From assembly GCA_035764935.1 (NCBI GenBank), contig DASTYK010000090.1, positions 1-36,685 of the forward strand: DNA of 36,685 nt, read 5' to 3'. The position numbers and the translations under genes were made by a program. This stretch comes from Longimicrobiales bacterium (GTDB lineage: Bacteria; Gemmatimonadota; Gemmatimonadetes; Longimicrobiales; RSA9). Position 1 is the first letter of the stretch, and the number at the start of each line of letters is the position of its first letter. The notes under the pieces were generated by a model. That model ran no database searches, was not told the DNA's origin, and saw only the letters and a list, made by a program, of their open reading frames with translations. Shown here piece after piece: positions 7,403-15,017 of this stretch.

Positions 7403-7561
7403 TGAGGCGGGCCGGGGCCCGGGGCCCGGGGCCGGGGCCGGGGGATGCGAGCGCTGCTCCTCGCCTTCAGGAACCTTCGCGGCTGTGAAATCCTCGCGAG
7501 GGTGCGGGACGTGACGGGCGACCCGGCCCTGGCCCCGGGCCCCGGGCCCCGGCCCGCCTCA
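7403..7561. mobile_element. Family A short element without a gene (159 bp)
   Basis: The left arm 7403-7443 and the reverse complement of 7521-7561 match for about 40 bp with one visible mismatch. Both start TGAGGCGGGCCGGGGCCCGG. The centre of about 77 bp has no plausible coding sequence. The first three bases of the right TIR are the TGA stop codon of pepP (7559-7561, minus strand). The left flank ACTACTCG resembles the ACTGCTCG beside the 513-bp copy. It looks like an internal-deletion derivative, comparable to a MITE or BIME. Confidence 0.72.
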
Positions 7562-8845
7562 AGAAATCTCGAGCGCCGCCCCCTCCGTCAAAACCTCCAC
7601 CCCATCCGAAGTCACCAGCAGATCATCCTCGATCCGCACGCCCACCCCGCGCAGCGAACCGGGAGCGTTCGAGTCGAGCGCCCCGACATACAGTCCCGGC
7701 TCGACGGTGAACACCATGCCTGGCTCGAGTCGGCGTGACCTGCCGTCGATGACGTAGTCGCCGACGTCGTGGACGTCGAGGCCGAGCCAGTGCGAGGTCT
7801 GGTGTGGGTAGTAGCGGCGCAGCGCGTTCGTACGTTCGTCGCCCTCGAGCCCCTTCCGCATGAGTCCGAGTGCGACGAGGCCTTCGGCGAGGGCGTCGCA
7901 TGCGGCGTCGTGAACGTCGCCGATGCGGGCGCCCGGTCGAGCGGCGGCGATCGCGCGATCATGTGCATCGCGTACGACCTGGTGCAGCATGCGCACCTCG
8001 CCCTTTGCCACGCCGACTGCGCAGGTGCGGGAGATGTCGGCGCAATACATGTCGGCGCGTGCACCGGCGTCGAGCAGCACCAGGTCACCCGCGCGCATGC
8101 GGCGGTTGTTGGCGACGTAGTGCAGCACCGTCGCGTTGGGGCCGGATCCGACGATGGTGGGAAATGCGGGTCCGTCGCCGCCGAGAGCGCGGAAGCTGCC
8201 GTCGAGTGCGGCCTCGACTTCCCACTCGCCTGCGCCGTCGCGGATGGCGTCGCGCGCGTTCTCGAACGCGGCCACGGTGATGCGCGCGGCGTTGCGGATG
8301 CGTGCGATCTCGTCGTCGTCCTTGCGCAGTCGCAGCTCGTCCAGGAGCAGCCCCGGCTCGGCGACGGTGTGGATGCCGGCGCCCTCGCGCGCACGCCGTC
8401 GCCGGCCGGTGGAAACGAGCTGTGCAATGGCCGGGAAGCCCTGGATGGGGGGCGCGTCGAGGCGGGCGTAGAGCACGTCCGCGCCTGCGAGCATCTTCGG
8501 CAGGCGCTCGGCCAGCTCGCTCAATGGGAATGCGGAGTCGACGCCCGTCACCTCACGTGCGCGGTCGGGCCCCAGGCGCTCACCGCTCCACAGCTCGCGC
8601 TCCGGGTCGCGCTCGCGTACGAAAAGAGCGCACGGTCCGTTCTCGACAACGGTGCCGAGCACCAGCACTGCCTCCGGCTCGACGATGCCGGTGAGGTAGT
8701 AGAAGTCCGCGTCCGGCGCGTAGCGCAGCTCGGTGTCCCTGCCGATACGCAGCTCGGGGCCGGCGACGAGCACCATTGCGGCTTGCTCGCCGAGCTGCGC
8801 CAGGACGCGTGTTCGTCGATCGTGGAAACGTGCGACGTCGCTCAT
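7559..8845 (-). CDS. pepP: Xaa-Pro aminopeptidase (M24B), PepP-like
   Basis: 428 residues from the ATG at 8845. An N-terminal creatinase-like domain (to about residue 165) precedes a pita-bread M24 domain. All five metal ligands are visible: Asp259 (LLDAG), Asp270 (CADIS), His352 (SHWLG), Glu382 (VEPG) and Glu406 (RIED). It removes an N-terminal residue preceding proline, using two Mn or Co ions, in the cytoplasm. A longer frame to 8983 exists but overlaps the upstream gene. The chosen start overlaps that gene's stop as ATGA (8842-8845), which supports it. It is the last gene of a three-gene minus-strand group. The stop codon lies within a family A TIR. Confidence 0.92.
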   Translation of the reverse strand: MSDVARFHDRRTRVLAQLGEQAAMVLVAGPELRIGRDTELRYAPDADFYYLTGIVEPEAVLVLGTVVENGPCALFVRERDPERELWSGERLGPDRAREVTGVDSAFPLSELAERLPKMLAGADVLYARLDAPPIQGFPAIAQLVSTGRRRRAREGAGIHTVAEPGLLLDELRLRKDDDEIARIRNAARITVAAFENARDAIRDGAGEWEVEAALDGSFRALGGDGPAFPTIVGSGPNATVLHYVANNRRMRAGDLVLLDAGARADMYCADISRTCAVGVAKGEVRMLHQVVRDAHDRAIAAARPGARIGDVHDAACDALAEGLVALGLMRKGLEGDERTNALRRYYPHQTSHWLGLDVHDVGDYVIDGRSRRLEPGMVFTVEPGLYVGALDSNAPGSLRGVGVRIEDDLLVTSDGVEVLTEGAALEIS

Positions 8846-9729
8846 GATGTTATCCAGTCCGCTTCCTTTTCCCAGGGGCGGTCCTCCCAGCGCAGGCCGG
8901 AGTACATCGCCAGGAAGTGCGGTGCGAGGTTGATGTCGATCCAGCGTGCGGCGACGTCTGCGCCGAGTCCGCGCAGCGCCCACTCTTCGAAGGGACCCGA
9001 CCAGTAGGCGTGCACCTGGTCGAGCTGCAGTACATGCACCCGCTCATGCGCGAACGTTCGCGTGCGCTCCGCCGGCGAGCGATGCTCGTCGCGCGTCAGC
9101 AGGATGACGCCGCCGATGGTCGCGCCGTATGCGACGCGCCCGTTGTCGCCGCGTGCGATCTCGCTGTCGCTGTGGTAGACCAGCGCGCCGGAGCTCAGGG
9201 AAGCGCCGGCATCGAAGTCGCGCTCGCCGTCGAACAGGGCGTAGACCGCCCAACCGGTGGTGACCAGGTCGAAGCGCGGCTGCACAGGCCTTTCGGTGGC
9301 GTGCGGGTGCACCTCCAGCCGTACGAGCCAGAGCGGGAAGTAGAGGCGGTCGAGCAGCGGGACGCCCTCCGCTGCATTGCGCACGAACGAGTCGCCGACG
9401 GAGCCGACCTGGCGCGCGAGGAATCCCGCGCCGTCGAAATGCTGTGCTGCGAGCTTCTTCGCGCCGTACGTGACGCCCCCGCCGAGTGCGCCTTTCAGGA
9501 AGGCGTCCGAGAAGTCGCCGCCGCGCAGCTTCTGGAGCAGCCCGGCGGTGATGCCGCCGATCGCCGCATTGACGCCGAGCAGACGTGCCTCGCGCTCCCA
9601 GTCGGTCGCCGGTGCCGGGGCCGCAGGGTCACTCGGTATGCACGGCATCGGTGGTGCACCGCACTGCGCATGCGCGAAGCGCGGTGCAGCCAGCGCCGCG
9701 AGCAGCATGAGAAGGAGGCGGCGCCACAC
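8842..9729 (-). CDS. Secreted protein with HExxH metalloprotease-like motif (function unknown)
   Basis: 295 residues. Residues 1-21 are a signal peptide (MWRRLLLMLLAALA, cleavage near AHA-Q). Gly-rich hydrophobic segments occur at about 50-66 and 78-90. Near the C-terminus is HERVH (His228, Glu229, His232) followed by LQ. About 55 residues later comes WEKEADW (Glu287 to Asp291). HExxHxxQ followed by ExEAD resembles the putative zinc-peptidase pattern of DUF4157-type proteins (HELxHVxQ...ExEAD). Zinc binding is therefore plausible but unproven. The protein would act in the periplasm or be exported. It starts 6 bp after the nfu-N stop and overlaps pepP by 4 nt. Confidence 0.75.
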   Translation of the reverse strand: MWRRLLLMLLAALAAPRFAHAQCGAPPMPCIPSDPAAPAPATDWEREARLLGVNAAIGGITAGLLQKLRGGDFSDAFLKGALGGGVTYGAKKLAAQHFDGAGFLARQVGSVGDSFVRNAAEGVPLLDRLYFPLWLVRLEVHPHATERPVQPRFDLVTTGWAVYALFDGERDFDAGASLSSGALVYHSDSEIARGDNGRVAYGATIGGVILLTRDEHRSPAERTRTFAHERVHVLQLDQVHAYWSGPFEEWALRGLGADVAARWIDINLAPHFLAMYSGLRWEDRPWEKEADWITS

Positions 9730-9735
9730 GCGCGG

Positions 9736-10002
9736 TCAGCCCATCGCCTGTTCGATCGCGCTGACGACGCGTGGCGTCAGCTCGGCCCAGTCCGCGCCGG
9801 GCTGGCGCGTCACCGTGAGGAAATCATCCGCCATGAACACGCTCTGCACGCCATTCAACGCGAACACCGCGGCCGCGACGGGGTTGGCCTCCGCCTGCGC
9901 GGCGTTGTAGAACGACTTCGACTCGCGGCCCTCCACGAGCCGGCGGTCGGCGGTGAACTTCATGGCGTCGGGATTCGGCGTGGGCTGCGGCGTGACCGGC
10001 AT
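9736..10002 (-). CDS. NifU/Nfu N-terminal domain protein
   Basis: 88 residues. The start PxPTPNPDAMKF and the pattern NPVAAAVFALNGVQSVFMADDFLTVT match the Nfu N-terminal domain found in Fe-S scaffold proteins. The CxxC-bearing C-terminal scaffold domain is absent, so this is a stand-alone N-domain that probably assists Fe-S delivery rather than binding a cluster itself. The start at 10002 has AGGAG 7 bases upstream. The longer frame to 10170 is non-coding in character. It is the first gene of the nfu-N/HExxH/pepP group. Confidence 0.85.
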   Translation of the reverse strand: MPVTPQPTPNPDAMKFTADRRLVEGRESKSFYNAAQAEANPVAAAVFALNGVQSVFMADDFLTVTRQPGADWAELTPRVVSAIEQAMG

Positions 10003-10230
10003 GATTCTCCTGGGACTCGTCGTGTGAACCGTCGATGGTGGCGGCCGCGCGGCGAAGTCGAACCCGCGCGTCCACCACCGCAAGGCACCGCGTTGAATTG
10101 GCGCTCCACCGGGCGTCCGGTCAATGCGGAGACGGACGGTGGAGTCGCTGCCGGTCGGATGGGACTGCAAGGGGAACGCGCCAGCACGGCAGGCCGTGAC
10201 CGCGCGGGCAGCGCCACTCCTGACTTCCGC

Positions 10231-10260
10231 TTGTCCGACCCGCCCCTGCCGCCCTAGCTT
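10231..10260 (+). promoter_or_regulatory. Probable thyX promoter
   Basis: TTGTCC (10231-10236), 18 bases, then TAGCTT (10255-10260), about 30 bp before the thyX ATG. The same TAGCTT hexamer lies upstream of the aminotransferase gene (32797-32802). The rest of 10003-10230 holds no recognisable gene. Confidence 0.45.
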
Positions 10261-10289
10261 CCCGCGAACTCGAGAATGGGAGCCGGAGC

Positions 10290-11054
10290 ATGCACATCTA
10301 CCGCGAGCCGAAGGTCACACTGCTCGCGCGACAGGAGTACCTGGGCGCGCCGCACATCCGCTGGGAATCCGACAGCGACGTGCCTGCGGAATCCGTCGCA
10401 GAGTTCGCCGGACGACTCTGCTACCTCAGCTTCGGCCCCGACGCCGGCTTCGAGGGTGGCCACAAGCTCATCCAGGGCCGCACGTCCAACAGGGACTACC
10501 TCGACAACATCCTCAACGTCCGGCACGGCAGCGTTCTCGAGCACGGGGTATGGACCTTCCTCTTCGAGGGGATCAGCCGGGCGCTGACCCACGAGCTCGT
10601 GCGGCATCGCCATTTCTCCTTCTCGCAGCTCTCGCAGCGCTACGTCGACGAGTCCGAAGTCGGGTTCGTGCTGCCGCCGGAGATCGAGGAAGGCACAGCC
10701 GCGTTCGATGTGTGGAAGCGCGCGTGCGGGACTGCGCTCGAGGAGTATCGCGCCCTGCTCGGCGAGATCGAGCAGCTCGTTCAGGACGAGCCGAAGGCGA
10801 CGCTGCGCCGCAAGCGCGCACGCCAGGCCGCGCGCAGCGTGCTGCCGAACGCGACCGAGACGAAGATCGTCGTGACCGGCAATGCGCGCGCGTGGCGCCA
10901 CTTCATAGAGCTGCGTGCGTCCGATGCCGCAGAAGCCGAGATCCGCTCCCTCGCCGTCCGCGTGCTCGAGGTGCTGCAGCAGGAGGCCCCGCACATTTTC
11001 GGGGACTACCGCCTGGAGAACGGGGTGGCGGTGACGGAATACCGGTCGGTCTAG
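10290..11054 (+). CDS. thyX: Flavin-dependent thymidylate synthase
   Basis: 254 residues with the diagnostic ThyX motif RHRxxSxxxxSxR at 105-117 (R105, H106, R107, S110, S115, R117), and EHGVWTF and NATETKIVVTGNARAW flanking the FAD/dUMP site. It converts dUMP to dTMP with methylene-THF and reduced FAD, and yields THF rather than dihydrofolate. The start is the ATG at 10290 with GGAG 6 bases upstream. It is transcribed alone, convergent with the dksA-like gene, and the 116-bp gap is filled by a family B element. Confidence 0.96.
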   Translation: MHIYREPKVTLLARQEYLGAPHIRWESDSDVPAESVAEFAGRLCYLSFGPDAGFEGGHKLIQGRTSNRDYLDNILNVRHGSVLEHGVWTFLFEGISRALTHELVRHRHFSFSQLSQRYVDESEVGFVLPPEIEEGTAAFDVWKRACGTALEEYRALLGEIEQLVQDEPKATLRRKRARQAARSVLPNATETKIVVTGNARAWRHFIELRASDAAEAEIRSLAVRVLEVLQQEAPHIFGDYRLENGVAVTEYRSV

Positions 11055-11172
11055 AAACGGATCAGGGCGAGGACGAGCGCCAAGGCGAGCGCGAGGAACG
11101 ACGGGGCGCGAGCACCCGCCTCTGTTGTTCCCTCACCGCTGGCGCTAGCGCTCGTCCTCGCCCTGATCCGTT
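11055..11172. repeat. Family B complete inverted-repeat element
   Basis: The left arm (11056-11099) starts AACGGATCAGGGCGAGGACG. The right arm (11127-11172) ends with the exact reverse complement of the first 25 bases. The inner parts (to GAGGAAC / GTTCCC) are also related, giving arms of about 45 bp and a 27-bp centre. The element spans the gap from the thyX stop (11052-11054) to the dksA stop (11171-11173), overlapping the latter by 2 bases. It could serve as a two-way terminator. It contains no gene. Confidence 0.8.
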
Positions 11173-11584
11173 ATCGCTCGTCCTGGCTCTGATCCGTCCC
11201 CGTCACGCACTCCATCCCGAACCGCGCCCACGGCACCATCTCCAGCCGTTCGTAGGGAATCTCGCGCCCGCAGTTCTCGCAGATCCCGTAGCGCTCCGGC
11301 TCCTTGTAGATCTTGCGGAGCGCGTTGTCGATGAGCGCCATGTGCTCGCCGTCGCGGCTGCGCATGAGCAGGTCCTGCTCCTGCTCCATGGTGTCGGTGC
11401 CCTCGTCGGCGAGGTGCAGCGGGTAGAGCGTGATGTCGCCGTCCTCGTCGGAGCCGGCGATCTCGTCTTCATGCCTGCCGGCGCGCTCGGCCACGCGCTG
11501 GCGTTCCTCGACGAGCCGCTTCTCCAGAGTGCTGCGCTGCTCGTCGGTGAGCGACGACCGGAGCGCGCTCTGTTCGTCTGCCAT
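11171..11584 (-). CDS. DksA/TraR-family RNA polymerase-binding protein with incomplete zinc finger
   Basis: 137 residues from the ATG at 11584 (GGAGG 5 bases upstream). Residues 15-45 form a charged coiled-coil helix. Residues 95-126 are the TraR/DksA finger (YGICENCGREIPYERLE). Family members use CxxC...CxxC. Here Cys102 and Cys105 are followed by GMEC, so the third ligand is Gly123 and only Cys126 remains. The C-terminal tail DQSQDER is encoded by a partial family B repeat (11174-11197), so the end of the protein has been reshaped by that DNA. The likely role is binding the RNA polymerase secondary channel. Whether zinc is still bound is uncertain. Confidence 0.85.
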   Translation of the reverse strand: MADEQSALRSSLTDEQRSTLEKRLVEERQRVAERAGRHEDEIAGSDEDGDITLYPLHLADEGTDTMEQEQDLLMRSRDGEHMALIDNALRKIYKEPERYGICENCGREIPYERLEMVPWARFGMECVTGTDQSQDER

Positions 11585-11673
11585 TCTGCCTCCGCGGAGT
11601 TGTGTTGCTCGCAGCGTCTGCGACGCTGAGGCATGGGGCAACAAACGTTCCCGGAAAGGCGTCGCGGCGCCGT

Positions 11674-13083
11674 CTAGTCCGGCGGCCGGGTGCCCGGCGG
11701 ATACTCGATCGGCGTCCCCAGGATGCGCGGCCCCGTCTGGCGTGGTCGTGCCGGTGCCTCCGCGGAATCGGCTGTGGCCGTGTCCCCGGACGCGATCGCC
11801 GCTGCGACGCTGTCAGCGACCTGCTGCTCGTAGCGCGCGAAGCGGAACGGTCCTGCGGCGGTGTCGGCATAGAGCGTGAGAAACGCGGGGCTGGGCGGCG
11901 TGGTGTCGCCCGGGATCGGTGCGCCGCCCGGAATCGCCACCGGCGAGGATGCGGCCGCGCCCGGCGTCGCCTGCGGCGCCGTGCTGGAGGGTGGCCGCTG
12001 CGCCGCGGCGAGTCGCTGCTGCTGCGCCATGAAGAAGCGGAAGGGGCCGCGCGCGGTGTCGGCGTACAGCGCGAGGAATGCCGGGTCGGGTGGCATGGTG
12101 TCCGCCGCCAGGGCCGGCGTTTCGACGCGGCGCGGAAACAGGAAACCCGGGATCGCGTAGCGGGTGGTGCGCGTGGCCTCGAACGAGCCGTCGCCGTCGG
12201 GATCCCACACCTCGCGCTCCACGATGCTGTCGGCGTTCATGTCGATCAGGTACTTGCGCGGCGCACCCTCGTGGTAGAGGACAATGAAGCGTCCGCCGTC
12301 GTCGCTCTGATAGACGACGCTCTGCAGCTGCACCGGCTGCTGCGGATCGCCGCACGTCGCCTCGCTCATGGCGAGCTGGTACAGTGCGTCCAGCGGCGGC
12401 AGCTCGATCGCGGGCTCCTCGAGCATCGGCGGGCCGGGCTCTCCCATGACCGCGGGCGGCACGCGCAGCAGCGTGGAGTCCACGCGCACGCGCAGCAGAC
12501 CGGCCTGGCGCGCATCGGTGTCCGGCGTCAGGAACGAGTAGAAGACGTCGACCTTGCCGAGCAGTGCGGGGTTCACCGGCGGGCGCGGCTGGAACTCGGG
12601 AACGCCGTCGGTCAGGACAGCGCAGGTGTAGCTCGAGAGGTCCGGCTCGAGCCAGAGCGTGTCCAGCAGCAGCTCCGGTACGCCGCCCGGCACCAGCGTC
12701 GCGGCACTCAGGCCGAGACGGTAACGCCCGAGCGGTGTGCCGACCGCGATCTCCTGCGGCAGCTCCTGCCCATCCCGGTCTACCAGGCGGAAGCCGAGCG
12801 GGACGCTCAGGTCGAGCACGGCCGGCTGTGCGGCCGCGAAGCCGACGTTCTGCGCGGCCAGCACCAGCGGGAAGCGGATGTCGCCGCCCACCTGCTGCGG
12901 CGCGGGCGTGATCGAATCGGTGAACGTGCCGTCGGGCTGCAGCGCCAGCAGTCGCAGCTCCGGCGGCAGCGGCCGGAGCGGGCCGATCCAGTACGCCGCG
13001 CCGATCAGCAGCCCGAGAATCAGCAGCGGGATCGACCACACCGGCGAGAAACCTGACCCGAGACGCTTGAGAATGTAGGACAT
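11674..13083 (-). CDS. Membrane-anchored protein of unknown function with internal repeat
   Basis: 469 residues. One transmembrane helix lies at about 14-34 (WSIPLLILGLLIGAAYWIG) with a long extracytoplasmic part. Residues about 327-351 and 391-415 are two copies of a motif: DTxPPxPAFLxLYADTAxGPFRF. They are separated by an Ala/Pro/Ser-rich linker. A middle segment (DMNADSIVEREVWDPDGDGSF) looks Asp-rich and possibly calcium-binding. I do not recognise the family. The start at 13083 is the Met just before the helix. No clear ribosome binding site is visible, and upstream in-frame codons are less protein-like. It lies 61 bp after threonine synthase on the same strand. Confidence 0.7.
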   Translation of the reverse strand: MSYILKRLGSGFSPVWSIPLLILGLLIGAAYWIGPLRPLPPELRLLALQPDGTFTDSITPAPQQVGGDIRFPLVLAAQNVGFAAAQPAVLDLSVPLGFRLVDRDGQELPQEIAVGTPLGRYRLGLSAATLVPGGVPELLLDTLWLEPDLSSYTCAVLTDGVPEFQPRPPVNPALLGKVDVFYSFLTPDTDARQAGLLRVRVDSTLLRVPPAVMGEPGPPMLEEPAIELPPLDALYQLAMSEATCGDPQQPVQLQSVVYQSDDGGRFIVLYHEGAPRKYLIDMNADSIVEREVWDPDGDGSFEATRTTRYAIPGFLFPRRVETPALAADTMPPDPAFLALYADTARGPFRFFMAQQQRLAAAQRPPSSTAPQATPGAAASSPVAIPGGAPIPGDTTPPSPAFLTLYADTAAGPFRFARYEQQVADSVAAAIASGDTATADSAEAPARPRQTGPRILGTPIEYPPGTRPPD

Positions 13084-13144
13084 GGTCGGCGATGGTCGCA
13101 GAAAGTGGACCCGCGCGGCAGCCCGCTGCAGGTGCTCGAGGCCG

Positions 13145-14320
13145 CTACAGGTACTTGAGGCCGCTGCCCGTATTGAACAGAACGATCTCCGCATCCGGAT
13201 CGACGCGCTCCTGCTGGATCAGCGCGGCGAGCCCCGCGGCCGTCGCGCCACCCTCGGGTGCGGCAAAGACACCGGTGGTGCGGCCCATCATCCTGACTGC
13301 ATCCCGCATTGCATCGTCACTTACGGCTATGGCGTCGCCCCCGGATGCGCGCAGCGCATCGAGGATCAGGAAATCGCCGACCGCGCGCGGCACGCGCAGC
13401 CCGCTCGCGTACGTGTGCGCATCCTGCCATGGCTCCGCCCCGGCCGCGCCGGCCGCGAAGGCACGCACCATGGGGGCGCACCCCGCGGCCTGCACGCTGA
13501 CCATGCGCGGCCGCTCACTGCCGATCCAGCCGAGCTGCTCCATCTCGTCGAACGCCTTCCACATGCCGACCAGCCCCGTACCGCCCCCCGTCGGGTACAC
13601 GATCACGTCGGGCAGCCGGCCGAGCTGCTCGAACAGCTCGTACCCCATCGTCTTCTTGCCTTCGACCCGGTAGGGCTCCTTCAGCGTCGACAGGTCGAAC
13701 CAGCCATGCTCGGCCGCGCCGTCCGCGATCACCTTCGCGGCATCCGTGATCAGGCCGTCCACCAGCGTCAGCTCCGCACCCAGCGCGCGCGTCTCCTCGA
13801 GAATCGGCCGCGGCGTGTCCGACGGCACCGCGACATGCGCACGGATGCCCGCCGCCGCCGCATACGCCGCCGTCGCCGCGCCGGCATTGCCCGCCGAAGG
13901 GATGCCCACCTCGGTGATGCCCAGCTCCCATGCGCGCGCAATCGCCATGGCCAGGCCGCGCGCCTTGAAGCTGCCGGTCGGATTGAGTGCTTCGTCCTTG
14001 ATCAGCACCCGGCGCGCCCCCAGCTCCTGCGCCAGTCGCCCCGCCTCCAGCAGCGGCGTGAACCCCTCACCCAGGCTCACGCGGTAGCGTGAGTCGCGGA
14101 CCGGCAGGACCTCCGCGTAGCGCCACATCGTGGGCTCGCGGCCGACCAGCCGCTCCGGCCGGAAGCCGGCGCGCAGCGCGTCCAGGTCGTAGCGCGGGTA
14201 GAGAGGCTTGCCGCAGCAGGGCGAAAGCCCCTGCGGCCGATCGATGTCGTGCGACGCGCCGCACTTCGTGCACTCGAGGTGCGTGGCACCGGCCGTCGCG
14301 GGCAGTGTACTCGGGCTCAT
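13145..14320 (-). CDS. thrC: Threonine synthase with N-terminal zinc ribbon
   Basis: 391 residues. A small zinc ribbon (Cys17, Cys20, Cys35, Cys36) precedes a fold-type II PLP enzyme. Lys119 in GSFKARG forms the Schiff base. SAGNAG and PTGGGTG bind the cofactor phosphate and substrate. It converts O-phosphohomoserine to threonine. The start at 14320 is chosen because the zinc ribbon follows at once. The longer frame to 14503 runs into the divergent sigma gene. No Shine-Dalgarno sequence is visible, so the mRNA may be leaderless or weakly initiated. The gene is divergent from the ECF sigma gene at 14457. Confidence 0.93.
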   Translation of the reverse strand: MSPSTLPATAGATHLECTKCGASHDIDRPQGLSPCCGKPLYPRYDLDALRAGFRPERLVGREPTMWRYAEVLPVRDSRYRVSLGEGFTPLLEAGRLAQELGARRVLIKDEALNPTGSFKARGLAMAIARAWELGITEVGIPSAGNAGAATAAYAAAAGIRAHVAVPSDTPRPILEETRALGAELTLVDGLITDAAKVIADGAAEHGWFDLSTLKEPYRVEGKKTMGYELFEQLGRLPDVIVYPTGGGTGLVGMWKAFDEMEQLGWIGSERPRMVSVQAAGCAPMVRAFAAGAAGAEPWQDAHTYASGLRVPRAVGDFLILDALRASGGDAIAVSDDAMRDAVRMMGRTTGVFAAPEGGATAAGLAALIQQERVDPDAEIVLFNTGSGLKYL

Positions 14321-14456
14321 AACGCCAATGGAACGCAGGGCGCGGTGCGGCGCCAGTCCCGGCCACTCCTCGCCAGACACAAGCCCCCGCAGGCAACGCT
14401 TCCCGCCGGCCCGGCATCCCATGGACGAACGAGTGCGGGCCGCCACGCGAGAGCGC

Positions 14457-15017
14457 ATGACCGATTCGGAATGCATCGCCCGGGCACGACAGGGCGACGG
14501 CACAGCTGTTCGTGAGCTGTACGCGCGCTACTCAGCGCGCGTGTACGCCGTCGTGCGCAGGCTGGCCGGTGACGACGCGCTGGCGGAGGACTACGCGCAG
14601 GAAGCGTGGGTGCGTGCGATCCGTGCGCTGCCGTCGTTCCGCGGAGACAGCGCGTTTTCGACGTGGCTGCACCGGATCGCGGTGAACAGCGCGCTGCACG
14701 GGCAGCGCTGGCGCACGCGGCGGACGAGCAACGAGATCCCGCTGCCCGTTGCGCCCGAACCCGCACGGGCGACGGACCAGCCGGTCCTGCGCATCGAGCT
14801 GGAACGTGCGCTGCGCAGGTTGCCGCCCGGCATGCGGCAGGTGCTGGTCCTGCACGACGTCGAGGGCTACACGCACGACGAGATCGCAGAAGCAATGGGG
14901 ATCTCCGCCGGCACGTCGAAGAGTCAGCTCTTCAAGGCGCGCGCGAAGATGCGCGAGATGCTGTCGGCGCCGTCGCGTGAGGTGAAGGAGAGAGAGCATG
15001 TCACATCTGAACGCTGA
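14457..15017 (+). CDS. ECF-type RNA polymerase sigma factor
   Basis: 186 residues. Region 2 (about 3-75) includes the RARQGDGTAVRELYARY pattern and the region 2.3/2.4 helix FSTWLHRIAVNSAL. Region 4 (about 115-170) has LPPGMRQVLVLHDVEGYTHDEIAEAMGISAGTSKSQLFKARAKMR, a helix-turn-helix for -35 recognition. An alternative Met at 14421 has no ribosome binding site. The start at 14457 follows GAGAG and begins directly with region 2. The 3' end overlaps the anti-sigma gene by 20 nt, so the pair is co-transcribed and probably forms an extracytoplasmic signalling switch. Confidence 0.93.
   Translation: MTDSECIARARQGDGTAVRELYARYSARVYAVVRRLAGDDALAEDYAQEAWVRAIRALPSFRGDSAFSTWLHRIAVNSALHGQRWRTRRTSNEIPLPVAPEPARATDQPVLRIELERALRRLPPGMRQVLVLHDVEGYTHDEIAEAMGISAGTSKSQLFKARAKMREMLSAPSREVKEREHVTSER

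Noticed and set aside
10030-10085. tRNA- or tmRNA-like end (GGTTCGACTT and TCCACCACC strings)
   Set aside because: No pairing T-stem, no anticodon or D arm at the right distance, and no tmRNA 5' end. Coincidental strings.
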